64,000 nucleotides of DNA from Allobosea sp. CRIB-10 (GTDB lineage Bacteria; Pseudomonadota; Alphaproteobacteria; Rhizobiales; Beijerinckiaceae): the NCBI RefSeq assembly GCF_900112185.1, contig NZ_FOKP01000006.1:62001-126000 (forward strand). The letters run 5' to 3'. A program made the position numbers and the translations under genes. A model generated the notes under the pieces. That model saw nothing but the letters and a program-made list of their open reading frames with translations, did not search any database and was not told the DNA's origin. Position 1 is the stretch's first letter, and each line of letters starts with the position of its first letter. Positions 54,489 to 62,452 of the stretch are shown one piece after another.

Positions 54489-54661
54489 TTGGACATCGCG
54501 TGCGCAGCCCCTGCCCAAATCGCATAACCTTGCTGAGGAAAGCGCCGGTCGTGGCACGCGCAGCGTTGGCCCGCGAGGTGGACGGGCCGACAAAAAACGC
54601 TTCGAATTCAAGGTCGAACGACAGCCGCGCGACCGCATGCGGCGACGTAGAGGGCTCCGCG

Positions 54662-54766
54662 CTAGAGCATTTCCGCAATTCTTCGAATCGCGAAATTGCT
54701 CTAGGTCCTTGTTTTATCGTATTTTCTTCACGCGAACCGGCGTCCACTTCGCTCGAAAATGCTCTA
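54662..54766 (-). repeat. Dispersed palindromic-type repeat, copy 2
   Basis: Inverted copy of the 26403 repeat with only a few substitutions. Its terminal TAG (54764-54766) supplies the stop codon of the gntR gene, so the repeat abuts or truncated that gene. Confidence 0.8.
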
Positions 54767-55528
54767 TTTCCGCGCGGCGCGGCCCCGGCGGCGGGGCGGA
54801 GCGTCCTCGTCCGGCAAATAGCTCTTCAGGAGCGCTTCCTTGAGGGCGGCGCGGGCTTCGGCGAAGGTCAGCGAGATGTGCTGGCGCAGGATGCCGACGC
54901 CGCGCTCGCGGTCACGTGCGACCAGGGCTTCGACGATGCGCGTATGGTCGTCGACCAGGCTCCAGTGCTGCGGGGCGTTCTCGATCTGCGCCCGGCGCAC
55001 GAAGCGGATACGGGCATTCATGCCGGTGAGCTGGTGGACGATCTCGGGGTTGTTGGCGAGTTCGGCGAGGTGGACGTGGAAGGCCTCGTCCAGTTCGAGG
55101 ATCTCGTCCGGGTCGCGCTTGTCATAGCGCGGATGCGCATCAGCCCAGAAGGCCTGGAGCCGGGCGATGCCGGCTTCGTCGGCGCGCTCGCAGGCCAGCG
55201 CGAAGGCGCCGGTCTCGATGATCGAGCGCATCTCGAACAGGTCGAGCAAATCGTCGATGTCGAGCCCGCGGAAGCAGAAGCCGCGATTGGGCGTGAACAC
55301 CAGGAAGCCTTCCGAGGCGAGCCGGTTCAGCGCCTCGCGGACCGGGGTGCGCGAAAGGTCGAGCATCTCGGCGAGATGGACCTCGTTGATTCGCTCGGCC
55401 GGGCGCATCTTGAACTCGACGAGCTGCTGCCGGATCGCCTTGTAGGCGCGCTCGGCGCTATCGGCGGCACGGCGCGGCGCGATCTTGTCGGCCTTCTCTG
55501 CGGTCGTGGCCTTGGCGGTCTTCGGCAT
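54764..55528 (-). CDS. GntR family regulator, FadR/FCD subfamily
   Basis: 254 residues. Winged HTH: YKAIRQQLVEFKMRPAERIN, EVHLAEMLDLSRTPVREALN with RLASEGFLVFTPNRGFCFRG. The C-terminal FCD domain has likely metal ligands in ELDEAFHVHLAEL, VDDHTRIVEAL and LRQHISLTF. FCD regulators respond to carboxylic acids and are usually next to their target operon. The Arg/Lys-rich tail ends at a TAG supplied by a repeat. Divergent from the ProC-like gene. Confidence 0.92.
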   Translation of the reverse strand: MPKTAKATTAEKADKIAPRRAADSAERAYKAIRQQLVEFKMRPAERINEVHLAEMLDLSRTPVREALNRLASEGFLVFTPNRGFCFRGLDIDDLLDLFEMRSIIETGAFALACERADEAGIARLQAFWADAHPRYDKRDPDEILELDEAFHVHLAELANNPEIVHQLTGMNARIRFVRRAQIENAPQHWSLVDDHTRIVEALVARDRERGVGILRQHISLTFAEARAALKEALLKSYLPDEDAPPRRRGRAARK

Positions 55529-55660
55529 TCAGCCTCTCTGTCCGGCCGGTCTGCGGTCGCGTCCGGCCTCTCGACGCTTCATGCTTGAAAGCGCCTCGCC
55601 CGCAAAAATCAACCACCGATCGCCATTGCTGCAAGCAGTGTGCGCACTCATGGATGCAAC

Positions 55661-56440
55661 ATGACACGAATCGGCTTCCTCGGCGTCGGCCATCTCGCGG
55701 AAGAGATGATCACCGGGCTCCTGCGCAGTGATCTACCAGCGGGTGAGATCATCCTGTCGCCGCGCGGGCATGGGCCGAAGCTTGCAGAACGCCACGGCAT
55801 CGCGCTTGCCAGCGACAATGGCGCGCTCGTTGCCGCCGCCGACATCGTGCTGCTGGCGACGCGCCCGGGCGATGCGATCGTCGCGGTGACGGGGCTGGGC
55901 TGGCGGCCTGGCCAGATCCTGGTCTCGGCCTGCGCCGGGGTGTCCCTGGCGGAGTTGCGCGCGGCAGCCGGTCCTGCGGAGGTGGCGCGGATCATGCCGC
56001 TGACGGCGGCCTCGATCGGCGCGAGCCCGACGACGGTCTATCCCGACCTGCCGGCGCTGCGGCCGCTGCTGACGCGGCTCGGCGCGGTCATCCCGCTCGC
56101 CGACGAAGCCGGATTCGAGACCGCGTCGGTCAGCGCCGCGATCTATGGCTGGGCCCAGGTGCTGATCGGGCTCGGACGCGACTGGTCGCTCGCCCATGGC
56201 CTGGCACCGCAGACGGCGCGGCAGCTGGCGGCGGAGACCTTCGTCGCCGCCGGCCGGATGATCGCCGAGCGGCCGGAGGCGGTCGAGGCGCTGCTCACGA
56301 GCCTGGCGACGCCGGGCGGCATCACCGAATGCGGCCTGAAGGTGCTCGAAGCGGGGGACGTCGAGGCGAGCTGGATCGCCGCCTGCGACGCCGTGCTGGA
56401 GAGGCTGACGGGCGCACCGGCGAACACCCGCCGCGCCTGA
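55661..56440 (+). CDS. Pyrroline-5-carboxylate-reductase-like NAD(P)-binding protein
   Basis: 259 residues. IGFLGVGHLAEEMITGLLRS gives the Rossmann motif and LLATRPGD the second nucleotide-contact region. ARIMPLTAASIGASPTTVYP and TSLATPGGITECGLKVLE correspond to ProC motifs; the C-terminal signature in true ProC is similar (ATPGGTT). It probably reduces an imine or oxidises an amino acid in this pathway and is not the housekeeping ProC. Start at ATG 55661. Confidence 0.8.
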   Translation: MTRIGFLGVGHLAEEMITGLLRSDLPAGEIILSPRGHGPKLAERHGIALASDNGALVAAADIVLLATRPGDAIVAVTGLGWRPGQILVSACAGVSLAELRAAAGPAEVARIMPLTAASIGASPTTVYPDLPALRPLLTRLGAVIPLADEAGFETASVSAAIYGWAQVLIGLGRDWSLAHGLAPQTARQLAAETFVAAGRMIAERPEAVEALLTSLATPGGITECGLKVLEAGDVEASWIAACDAVLERLTGAPANTRRA

Positions 56441-56445
56441 ACGGC

Positions 56446-57198
56446 TCAGCCCTCCACCGATTTGAAGACGTGGCCGCCGACCGCCTGGTCGGTCGGCGAG
56501 ATCTCGATCTCGGTGACGTCGACATGCTCAGGCAAGGCGAGCACCGCCGCGATGGTCTCGGCGATGTCCTGCGGCTGCAGCGCGCGGACATGGCCGTACA
56601 TGGTCTCGTTGAGGCGCTCGCGGTCACCGCCGAAAGCGCGCAGATAGATCTCGGTCTCGACCCGCCCCGGCGCGAGATCGGTGACGCGGACATTGCTGCC
56701 GGCGAGATCGTAGCGCAGCGAGCGGCAGGCATGGGCGAGCCCGGCCTTGGCGCCGCCATAGGCCGAGGTCCCGGCGAGCACGCCGCGGGCTGCTGTCGTG
56801 GTGATGTTGACGACATGGCCGCGCCGGCGCGCCACCATGCCGCCGAGCAAGGCATGCATCAGCAGCATCGGCGCGGTCAGGTTGACGGCGATCGTCTCGG
56901 CGATCTCGTTGGCGCTTTGCTCGTAAAGCGGCTTCACCGTCGCGACCATGCCGGCATTGTTGACGAGCACGTCGATCTCGGCCCCGCCGAGCCCGGCGAC
57001 GATCGCGTCGGTGTCGCGGACATCGGCGACGACGGGCACGACGCCGAATGCGTCGACCACGCCGGCGAGCGCCTCGCGGCTGCGGGCGACGCCGTAGACG
57101 GTGAGGCCCATCCCGGTCAGGCGGGCGCAAATCGCGGCGCCGATGCCGCGCGAGGCGCCGGTGACCAGGGCGGTGCGATAGGGAAGGGGCGTTGCCAT
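56446..57198 (-). CDS. Short-chain dehydrogenase/reductase (SDR)
   Basis: 250 residues: TALVTGASRGIGAAICARLT (TGxxxGIG), VLVNNAGMVATV (NNAG), and active-site Ser/Tyr/Lys in ITTTAARGVLAGTSAYGGAK. The Tyr-x-x-x-Lys is present as YGGAK. Classical SDR oxidising or reducing an alcohol/ketone. Lies 22 bases after the 3-hydroxyacyl-CoA-dehydrogenase-like gene in the same unit. Confidence 0.9.
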   Translation of the reverse strand: MATPLPYRTALVTGASRGIGAAICARLTGMGLTVYGVARSREALAGVVDAFGVVPVVADVRDTDAIVAGLGGAEIDVLVNNAGMVATVKPLYEQSANEIAETIAVNLTAPMLLMHALLGGMVARRRGHVVNITTTAARGVLAGTSAYGGAKAGLAHACRSLRYDLAGSNVRVTDLAPGRVETEIYLRAFGGDRERLNETMYGHVRALQPQDIAETIAAVLALPEHVDVTEIEISPTDQAVGGHVFKSVEG

Positions 57199-57220
57199 GC
57201 GGATGCTCCCGTTGCGATCG

Positions 57221-58156
57221 TCAGAGGGCGGCGCGCTGCGTCATCACGCGCAGCAGGTCGACGAGGCCGGCATCGCGCTGGTCGCGCAGTTCGGCGTCGC
57301 TGCGATTGCGAATGGCCTCGCGAACCTCCTGGGAGACGCGCGCGATCGTCGCCGGCTCCAGCCTGGCATCGCCGAGATCGTCCCAGATGTCCTGATAGGT
57401 CTTGCCGTATTTGGTCAGGAAGGCCTCGATGCCCTCGGCGTTGAGGTGGTTCGAGATGAACGAACCCTGCAGCGTCCATTTCGGGCCGGGGCCGTAGCAG
57501 AAGGCGCGGTCGACATCCTCGGCGCTGGCGACGCCGCTCTCGACCAATGCGATCGCCTCGCGCCACATCGCGCCCATCAGCCGGAGCGCCAGATGCCCGG
57601 TGATCTCCCTGCGCAGCACGGCCGGCTTCTTGCCGAGCCCATCGTAGAAGGCGCGCGTCTGCTCGATCACCTCCGGCGCCGTGTCGCGGCCGCCGACGAT
57701 CTCCACCAGCGGCATCAGGTGGACCGGGTTGAACGGGTGGGCGAGCACGATGCGCTGCGGCCGGGCGCAGTTCGCCTGCATGTCCGAGACCAGCAGCGCG
57801 GAAGATGAGGAGGCGATCACGACGTCGTCGCCGACATGGCGCTCGATCGCCGCGAGCAGCTCCTGCTTGAGATCGAGGCGTTCGGGGCCCGATTCCTGAA
57901 CGAAGGCGACGCCGGCGAGCGCCTTGCCGAGATCATCCGAGAAGCGGACAGGGCCGCGCGCCGTGCGGGCCGGCGCCAGCCGTTCGAGATCGTCGATCAG
58001 CGCCGGATGCAGCGCCTGGAAGGCCTGCCAGCGCGCCGGGTCGGGGTCGTAGCAGGAGACCTCGTAGCCGTGATGGGCGAAGGTCGCCGCCCAGCGCTGG
58101 CCGATGGTGCCGAGCCCGACCACGCCGATCGGCCCGCGCATCGCGTTCACATCCAT
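57221..58156 (-). CDS. 3-hydroxyacyl-CoA dehydrogenase-like / carnitine 3-dehydrogenase-like enzyme
   Basis: 311 residues: Rossmann GVVGLGTIGQRWAATFAHHG, acidic VQESGPERLDLKQE and the catalytic-site LAHPFNPVHLMPLVEIVGG. The C-terminal helical domain continues LALRLMGAMWREAIALVESG. HPFNPVxxxPLVE is typical of L-carnitine or L-gulonate 3-dehydrogenases as well as short-chain 3-hydroxyacyl-CoA dehydrogenases, so the substrate may be a free beta-hydroxy acid. Ends two bases before the hydrolase gene on the same strand. Confidence 0.88.
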   Translation of the reverse strand: MDVNAMRGPIGVVGLGTIGQRWAATFAHHGYEVSCYDPDPARWQAFQALHPALIDDLERLAPARTARGPVRFSDDLGKALAGVAFVQESGPERLDLKQELLAAIERHVGDDVVIASSSSALLVSDMQANCARPQRIVLAHPFNPVHLMPLVEIVGGRDTAPEVIEQTRAFYDGLGKKPAVLRREITGHLALRLMGAMWREAIALVESGVASAEDVDRAFCYGPGPKWTLQGSFISNHLNAEGIEAFLTKYGKTYQDIWDDLGDARLEPATIARVSQEVREAIRNRSDAELRDQRDAGLVDLLRVMTQRAAL

Positions 58157-58158
58157 GA

Positions 58159-58989
58159 TCATGTCCTCGTCCCGGCGGCGGAAGACCTACCGCGCAAAAA
58201 GTCCAGCACCGCGTCGCGGTAGCGTTCGGGCTCGGCCCGCATGGCGTAGTGGCCGCCGCGCGGCAGCACAGCGAGCTCCGCCTGCGGGATGCCGTCGGCG
58301 AGGCGCTGCGAGAGATAGGCTGGGGTGACGATGTCGTCGGCCGCGACCACGACGCGAACAGGGCAAGCGATCTCTGCCAACCGATCCTGCGCATCATGAC
58401 CGAGCACGGCGAGCATGCGCTCGCGCACCACCGCGGCATCCGTCGGCTTCGAGCGGGCGGCTGCCGCCTGCAGCTCCGCCTCGACGACGGCGTCATTGGC
58501 GTCGAGCCAATAGGGTGCGTTGAGGAGCGTCACCGCATGGCGGCGATAGGCGTCGATGCCGAGCTTATCGAGCAACTCGATCCGCCCGGCGAAGAGCCGT
58601 CGCATATAGGCGCAGGGGCGGGCGAAGGTCGCCGACAGCACCAGCCGCGTGATACGCTCCGGCTGGGCGAGCGCCAGGTTCTGCGCGATGGCGCCGCCGG
58701 TGGAGTGGCCGAGGATGGCGGCGCTGGCGATGCCGAGATGGTCGAGCAGGCCGGTCAGGTCCGCGCGCATCGCGTCGATGCTGGTGGGGCCCTCCAAGAC
58801 CGAGGAACCGCCGACGCCGCGATGGTCGTAGGTGACGACCTGGAAATAGGGCGCACAGATTTCGGCGAAGGCGTTCCAGAACGACGCCAGCCCGCCCAGG
58901 CCCGAGATCAGCACGAGCGGCGGGCCGTCGCCGCGCAGCGTGTAGGCGAGGCTTCCGCCATCGGCGAGAGGAGCGAGCCCGGTTCTCAT
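58159..58989 (-). CDS. Alpha/beta hydrolase
   Basis: 276 residues. Oxyanion region LISGLGGLASFW, DHRGVGGSS, nucleophile Ser in AILGHSTGGAIAQNLALAQP, acid in VVAADDIVTPA and His in LPRGGHYAMRAEP. Resembles enol-lactonase/RutD-like hydrolases that open lactones or cleave carbamates. Overlaps the DUF3830-like gene by four bases. Confidence 0.9.
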   Translation of the reverse strand: MRTGLAPLADGGSLAYTLRGDGPPLVLISGLGGLASFWNAFAEICAPYFQVVTYDHRGVGGSSVLEGPTSIDAMRADLTGLLDHLGIASAAILGHSTGGAIAQNLALAQPERITRLVLSATFARPCAYMRRLFAGRIELLDKLGIDAYRRHAVTLLNAPYWLDANDAVVEAELQAAAARSKPTDAAVVRERMLAVLGHDAQDRLAEIACPVRVVVAADDIVTPAYLSQRLADGIPQAELAVLPRGGHYAMRAEPERYRDAVLDFLRGRSSAAGTRT

Positions 58990-59855
58990 GCGGCCTCGTC
59001 GAGGGCGGAGCGGGTGGCTGCGTTGACCGCCGACCACGGGATGCGCAGGTCGAGCCAGGCCGCCAATCGGCCGGCGCAGAGGATGGCTTCGTCGACCAGC
59101 GCCGCGAGCGGGACGTCGTCGCGGCCGAAGGCGGCCTCCAGCGCGAAGATCGCCGCGGCGCTCTCGCCGAGATGGCAGAAATCGCGCAGCCGGGTCGCGG
59201 CCTTGTTGGAGGCGACGGCGGCGATGCGGCGGGAGATGCGCGGCTCTTCCGTCGCAAGGCCGCCGCGGACCCACCAGAGCAGTTCGTGCAGGATGCGCGC
59301 CTCCGATTCCGCCAGGAAGAGCGGACCGGCTGGATGCATGGTCGCGCGGGAGGCCAGCAGAGCCTCGATATCGGCGGGCGCGGCGCTCCAGAGCTCTTGC
59401 CGGAGGACGAGGAGTTCGGCCGGAACCTGCGAGGGCCGCGGTTCCGGCGCCTGCACGCCTTCGACCGGCACGAGATTGCCGGCGAAGAGCCTGCGCCCGT
59501 GCTGCTCGCGCAAGCGAAGGCCGAGCGCCTGGAGTTCCGGCAACCCGCCCTCGATCCGGCCGAGCAGGGTGACCTGCGCCGTCTCGGCCTGGAGCGGCGC
59601 GAAGATCAGCTCGAGGAACTGCCGCGCCGGCCAGTACAGGAAGGCGCCGGGCTGCGCCTCCATGACGTCGACGCCGCCCTCGGCATCCTCGACGAAAGGC
59701 GCATGCCAGTAGATGTGCTGGCCGGCGATCTTCGGGGTGTGGAGCTGGAGTGCGGTGGGCAAGCTCGCGGCGAGCGTGGCAAGCGTGCGAGGCGCCCGCG
59801 CCGTATCGCAGGCGATGCGCCAGCGCTCGTCGCCGACGATCAGGTCGAGTTTCAT
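58986..59855 (-). CDS. DUF3830-like protein with extra C-terminal helical domain
   Basis: 289 residues. Residues 1-140 look like DUF3830, a cyclophilin-like barrel: QLHTPKIAGQHIYWHAPFVE, VMEAQPGAFLYWPARQFLEL, RLFAGNLVPVEG. About 130 further residues form an unassigned helical domain (LFLAESEARILHELLWWVRG, AAIFALEAAFGRDDVPLAAL). DUF3830 genes are often near amino-acid racemase, hydantoinase and peptide-transport genes. Its fused C-terminal part is unusual. Confidence 0.65.
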   Translation of the reverse strand: MKLDLIVGDERWRIACDTARAPRTLATLAASLPTALQLHTPKIAGQHIYWHAPFVEDAEGGVDVMEAQPGAFLYWPARQFLELIFAPLQAETAQVTLLGRIEGGLPELQALGLRLREQHGRRLFAGNLVPVEGVQAPEPRPSQVPAELLVLRQELWSAAPADIEALLASRATMHPAGPLFLAESEARILHELLWWVRGGLATEEPRISRRIAAVASNKAATRLRDFCHLGESAAAIFALEAAFGRDDVPLAALVDEAILCAGRLAAWLDLRIPWSAVNAATRSALDEAA

Positions 59856-59902
59856 GGGCTGGATGTCCGGCGCGGGATCGTCTTGGTTCAGGGCTTTCCG
59901 TC

Positions 59903-60226
59903 TCAGGGCTTGGGCTTGAAAAAGGAGACGGGCTTGAGGATCTGGTTGCGCATGTCGAGCAGCGGGTCGGCCTCGACGACCTGCCGGCGATAGGCCTGCC
60001 AGGCGTGATCGGCCTCCATCGCGTCGCGGCGCGTCTCGCGGTCGGCCAGGCTGTCGTACTGCCAGAGATGCACGACGCGGCTGAGATCGCCGATATGGGT
60101 CTGGAAGAAGCCGAAGGGCTCGCCGAGATACTGCCGCTGCATCGGCAGGCCGACATCCTCATAGAGCTTCAGGAAGTCGTTCAGGCGGTTCGGCCGAGCC
60201 GTATAGACGCGGTGGTCGAAGATCAT
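59903..60226 (-). CDS. NIPSNAP family protein
   Basis: 107 residues: IFDHRVYTARPNRLNDFLKL, then GEPFGFFQTHIGDLSRVVHL, WQYDSLADRETRRDAM. These are the ferredoxin-like NIPSNAP features, including the HLWxY motif. In catabolic clusters such proteins have undefined, sometimes isomerase-like roles. First gene of the minus-strand unit running to the SDR. Confidence 0.88.
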   Translation of the reverse strand: MIFDHRVYTARPNRLNDFLKLYEDVGLPMQRQYLGEPFGFFQTHIGDLSRVVHLWQYDSLADRETRRDAMEADHAWQAYRRQVVEADPLLDMRNQILKPVSFFKPKP

Positions 60227-60346
60227 CGTCCTTCTCCTCTGGTTCCGGCGGAAAGCCGGCCGTTCCTCCGGCGACGCCTCGTGATCGGAGCGCGCGTTCG
60301 CCGTCATGCGGCCGGTCCTGTCGCTTCGCTGCAAGACTGCATTATA

Positions 60347-60360
60347 TTGTGTAGACACTT
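60347..60360. promoter_or_regulatory. Operator candidate between the NIPSNAP and E1-alpha genes
   Basis: TTGTGTAGACACTT with GTGT-AG-ACAC symmetry, in the AT-rich centre of the divergent promoter region; 11 of 14 bases match the site at 54475. A weaker relative (GTGTGCGCACT) lies at 55638 before the ProC-like gene. Confidence 0.45.
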
Positions 60361-60477
60361 ATAGCGTCGCGCCGCGGACTGCGCTAGGGTCTCTCGCAGC
60401 GAAAGCTATGAGCGCCTCGATCTGCCTGCCCGGAGCCGGAGAGTCAGGCGCCGAAAGCAGGGGAGAACGCGGCGGCG

Positions 60478-61464
60478 ATGAGGAATTCACCGACGGTGGA
60501 CGAGCAGCTCGACATGCTCGGGCGGATGGTGGCGGTGCGCCATCTCGAGGAGCGGCTCGGCGAGCTGCACAAGGCCGGCAAGACGCGCGGGCCGATCCAT
60601 CGCTGCGACGGCCAGGAGGCGGTCGGCATCGGCGCGACCGCGATGCTGGGCGATGACGACCTGCTCACGAGCACGCATCGCGGCCATGCGCATTATGTCG
60701 GCAAGGGCGTCGGCCTGCACCCGATCGTCGCCGAAATCCTCGGCCGCGCCACCGGCGTCTGCGCCGGACGGGCCGGGCACATGCTGATCGCCGATGTGAA
60801 GAAGGGGCTGCTCGGCGGCAACGCCATCGTCGGCGGCGGCATTCCGGCGGCGACGGGCTTCGCCGTCTCGCTGCAGATGAGGAACCGCGCCGACGGCGGC
60901 CAGCGCGTCGCCATGTGCATCTTCGGCGACGGCGCGGCGCAGACCGGCATCTGCCATGAATCGATGAACATCGCGGCGCTGTGGACGCTGCCCGTCGTCT
61001 TCGTGCTGGAGCACAACCAGTACGGGCTGACCGCGCATCATTCGACGCAGTCCTCGGTGCCCGACCTCTCCGTCCGGGCGGCCGGCTATGGCATGCCGAG
61101 CGAGATCGTCGACGGCAACAACGTGATCGCCGTCCATCGCGCCGTCGGTGCCGCGGTCGAGCGTGCCAGGCGCGGCGAGGGGCCCTCGCTGATCGAGGCC
61201 AAGACCTATCGCATGGTCGGCTTCTCGACGAGCGATGTCGGCGGCTATCAGAAGGACGAAGACCTTTCCCTCTGGCGCAAGCGCGATCCGATCGTGCTCG
61301 CCCACGCCATGCTGGCCGACAGCGTTTCGGCCGAGCGGCTCGACGCGGTCATGGCGGCGGCGCGCGCCGAGGTCGATGCGGCGGTCGAGCAGGCGCTGAA
61401 CGACCCGCTGCCGAGCTTCGCCGACCATGCGCCGAGCGCGCCCTATACCGTTGCGGGAGCCTGA
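60478..61464 (+). CDS. TPP-dependent dehydrogenase E1 component alpha subunit (acetoin/2-oxoacid type)
   Basis: 328 residues: MVAVRHLEERLGELHKAGKT, GRAGHMLIADVKKGLLGGNA, and the TPP motif GDGAAQTGICHESMNIAALW through VFVLEHNQYG. The length and the GHMH/GHML region fit acetoin dehydrogenase alpha (AcoA) or a short branched-chain E1-alpha. Decarboxylates a 2-oxoacid or cleaves acetoin, transferring the acyl to lipoyl-E2. First gene of the plus-strand operon. Confidence 0.92.
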   Translation: MRNSPTVDEQLDMLGRMVAVRHLEERLGELHKAGKTRGPIHRCDGQEAVGIGATAMLGDDDLLTSTHRGHAHYVGKGVGLHPIVAEILGRATGVCAGRAGHMLIADVKKGLLGGNAIVGGGIPAATGFAVSLQMRNRADGGQRVAMCIFGDGAAQTGICHESMNIAALWTLPVVFVLEHNQYGLTAHHSTQSSVPDLSVRAAGYGMPSEIVDGNNVIAVHRAVGAAVERARRGEGPSLIEAKTYRMVGFSTSDVGGYQKDEDLSLWRKRDPIVLAHAMLADSVSAERLDAVMAAARAEVDAAVEQALNDPLPSFADHAPSAPYTVAGA

Positions 61465-61466
61465 CC

Positions 61467-62441
61467 ATGGCGATGATGCGTTATGCCGAGGCGCTGCGTT
61501 CGGCGCTGCGCGAGGAGATGCAGCGCGATCCATCCGTCTGGCTGATGGGCGAGGACATCGCCGTCTATGGCGGCGTCTTCAAGGTTTCCAAGGACCTGAT
61601 GGCGGAGTTCGGGCCGGAGCGGGTGCGCGACACGCCGATCTCCGAGCAGACCCTGACCGCGATGGCGGTGACAGCGGCGATGGCCGGCACCCGCCCGGTG
61701 CTGGAGATCATGTATGCCGATTTCCTGCCGCTCAGCGTCGACGCGCTGATGAACCAGGCCTCGATCTACAATTACATCTGGAACGGGCAGGTCACGATGC
61801 CCTTCGTGCTGCGCACGCAGGGCGGCGGCGGGGCCGGCGCCGGCGCGCAGCACTCCAAGAGCCTCGACGCGCTCGTTGCCCATATCCCCGGTCTCAAGGT
61901 GGTCGCGCCGGCAACGGCGGCGGATGCCAAGGGCCTGCTCAAGGCGGCGATCCGCGATGACCATCCGGTGGTCTTCCTGGAGCACAAGCTGCTCTACAAC
62001 ACGCGCGACGAGGTTCCGGACGGCGATCATCTCGTCGAGATCGGCAAGGCCCGCATCGCCCGTGCCGGCAGCGACGTCTCGATCATCGCCTCCTCGAAGA
62101 TGGTGGTCGACGCGCTGAAGGCGGCCGACGAGCTGGCCAAGGAAGGCATCTCCGCCGAGGTCGTCGACCTGCGCACGCTGCGCCCGCTCGACCGCGAGAC
62201 GATCAAGGCCTCGATCGCCCGCACGCACCATGCCGTGGTGGTCAACGAGGGCTGGCGCTTCTGCGGCTATGCCGCCGAGCTCAGCGCGACGATCATGGAG
62301 AGCTGCTTCGACGATCTCGACGCCCCGGTCGAGCGCGTCGCGACCCATGACATCCCGATCCCCTACAGCGAGCCGCTGGAAAGCGCCGTCCTGCCCGATG
62401 CCGCCAAGATCGCGGCGGCGGCGCGCCGGGCCCTGGCCTGA
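61467..62441 (+). CDS. TPP-dependent dehydrogenase E1 component beta subunit
   Basis: 324 residues: LRSALREEMQRDPSVWLMGE, DTPISEQTLTAMAVTAAMAG, LRTQGGGGAGAGAQHSKSLD and the C-terminal RTHHAVVVNEGWRFCGYAAE. Typical AcoB/PdhB. Begins two bases after the alpha subunit stop. Confidence 0.94.
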   Translation: MAMMRYAEALRSALREEMQRDPSVWLMGEDIAVYGGVFKVSKDLMAEFGPERVRDTPISEQTLTAMAVTAAMAGTRPVLEIMYADFLPLSVDALMNQASIYNYIWNGQVTMPFVLRTQGGGGAGAGAQHSKSLDALVAHIPGLKVVAPATAADAKGLLKAAIRDDHPVVFLEHKLLYNTRDEVPDGDHLVEIGKARIARAGSDVSIIASSKMVVDALKAADELAKEGISAEVVDLRTLRPLDRETIKASIARTHHAVVVNEGWRFCGYAAELSATIMESCFDDLDAPVERVATHDIPIPYSEPLESAVLPDAAKIAAAARRALA

Positions 62442-62452
62442 GGGAGGGTGGC

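Noticed and set aside
55661-56440. Housekeeping proC
   Set aside because: The ProC fold is clear, but the C-terminal signature is divergent and the gene is embedded in a catabolic island next to a GntR regulator, so I do not assign the symbol.
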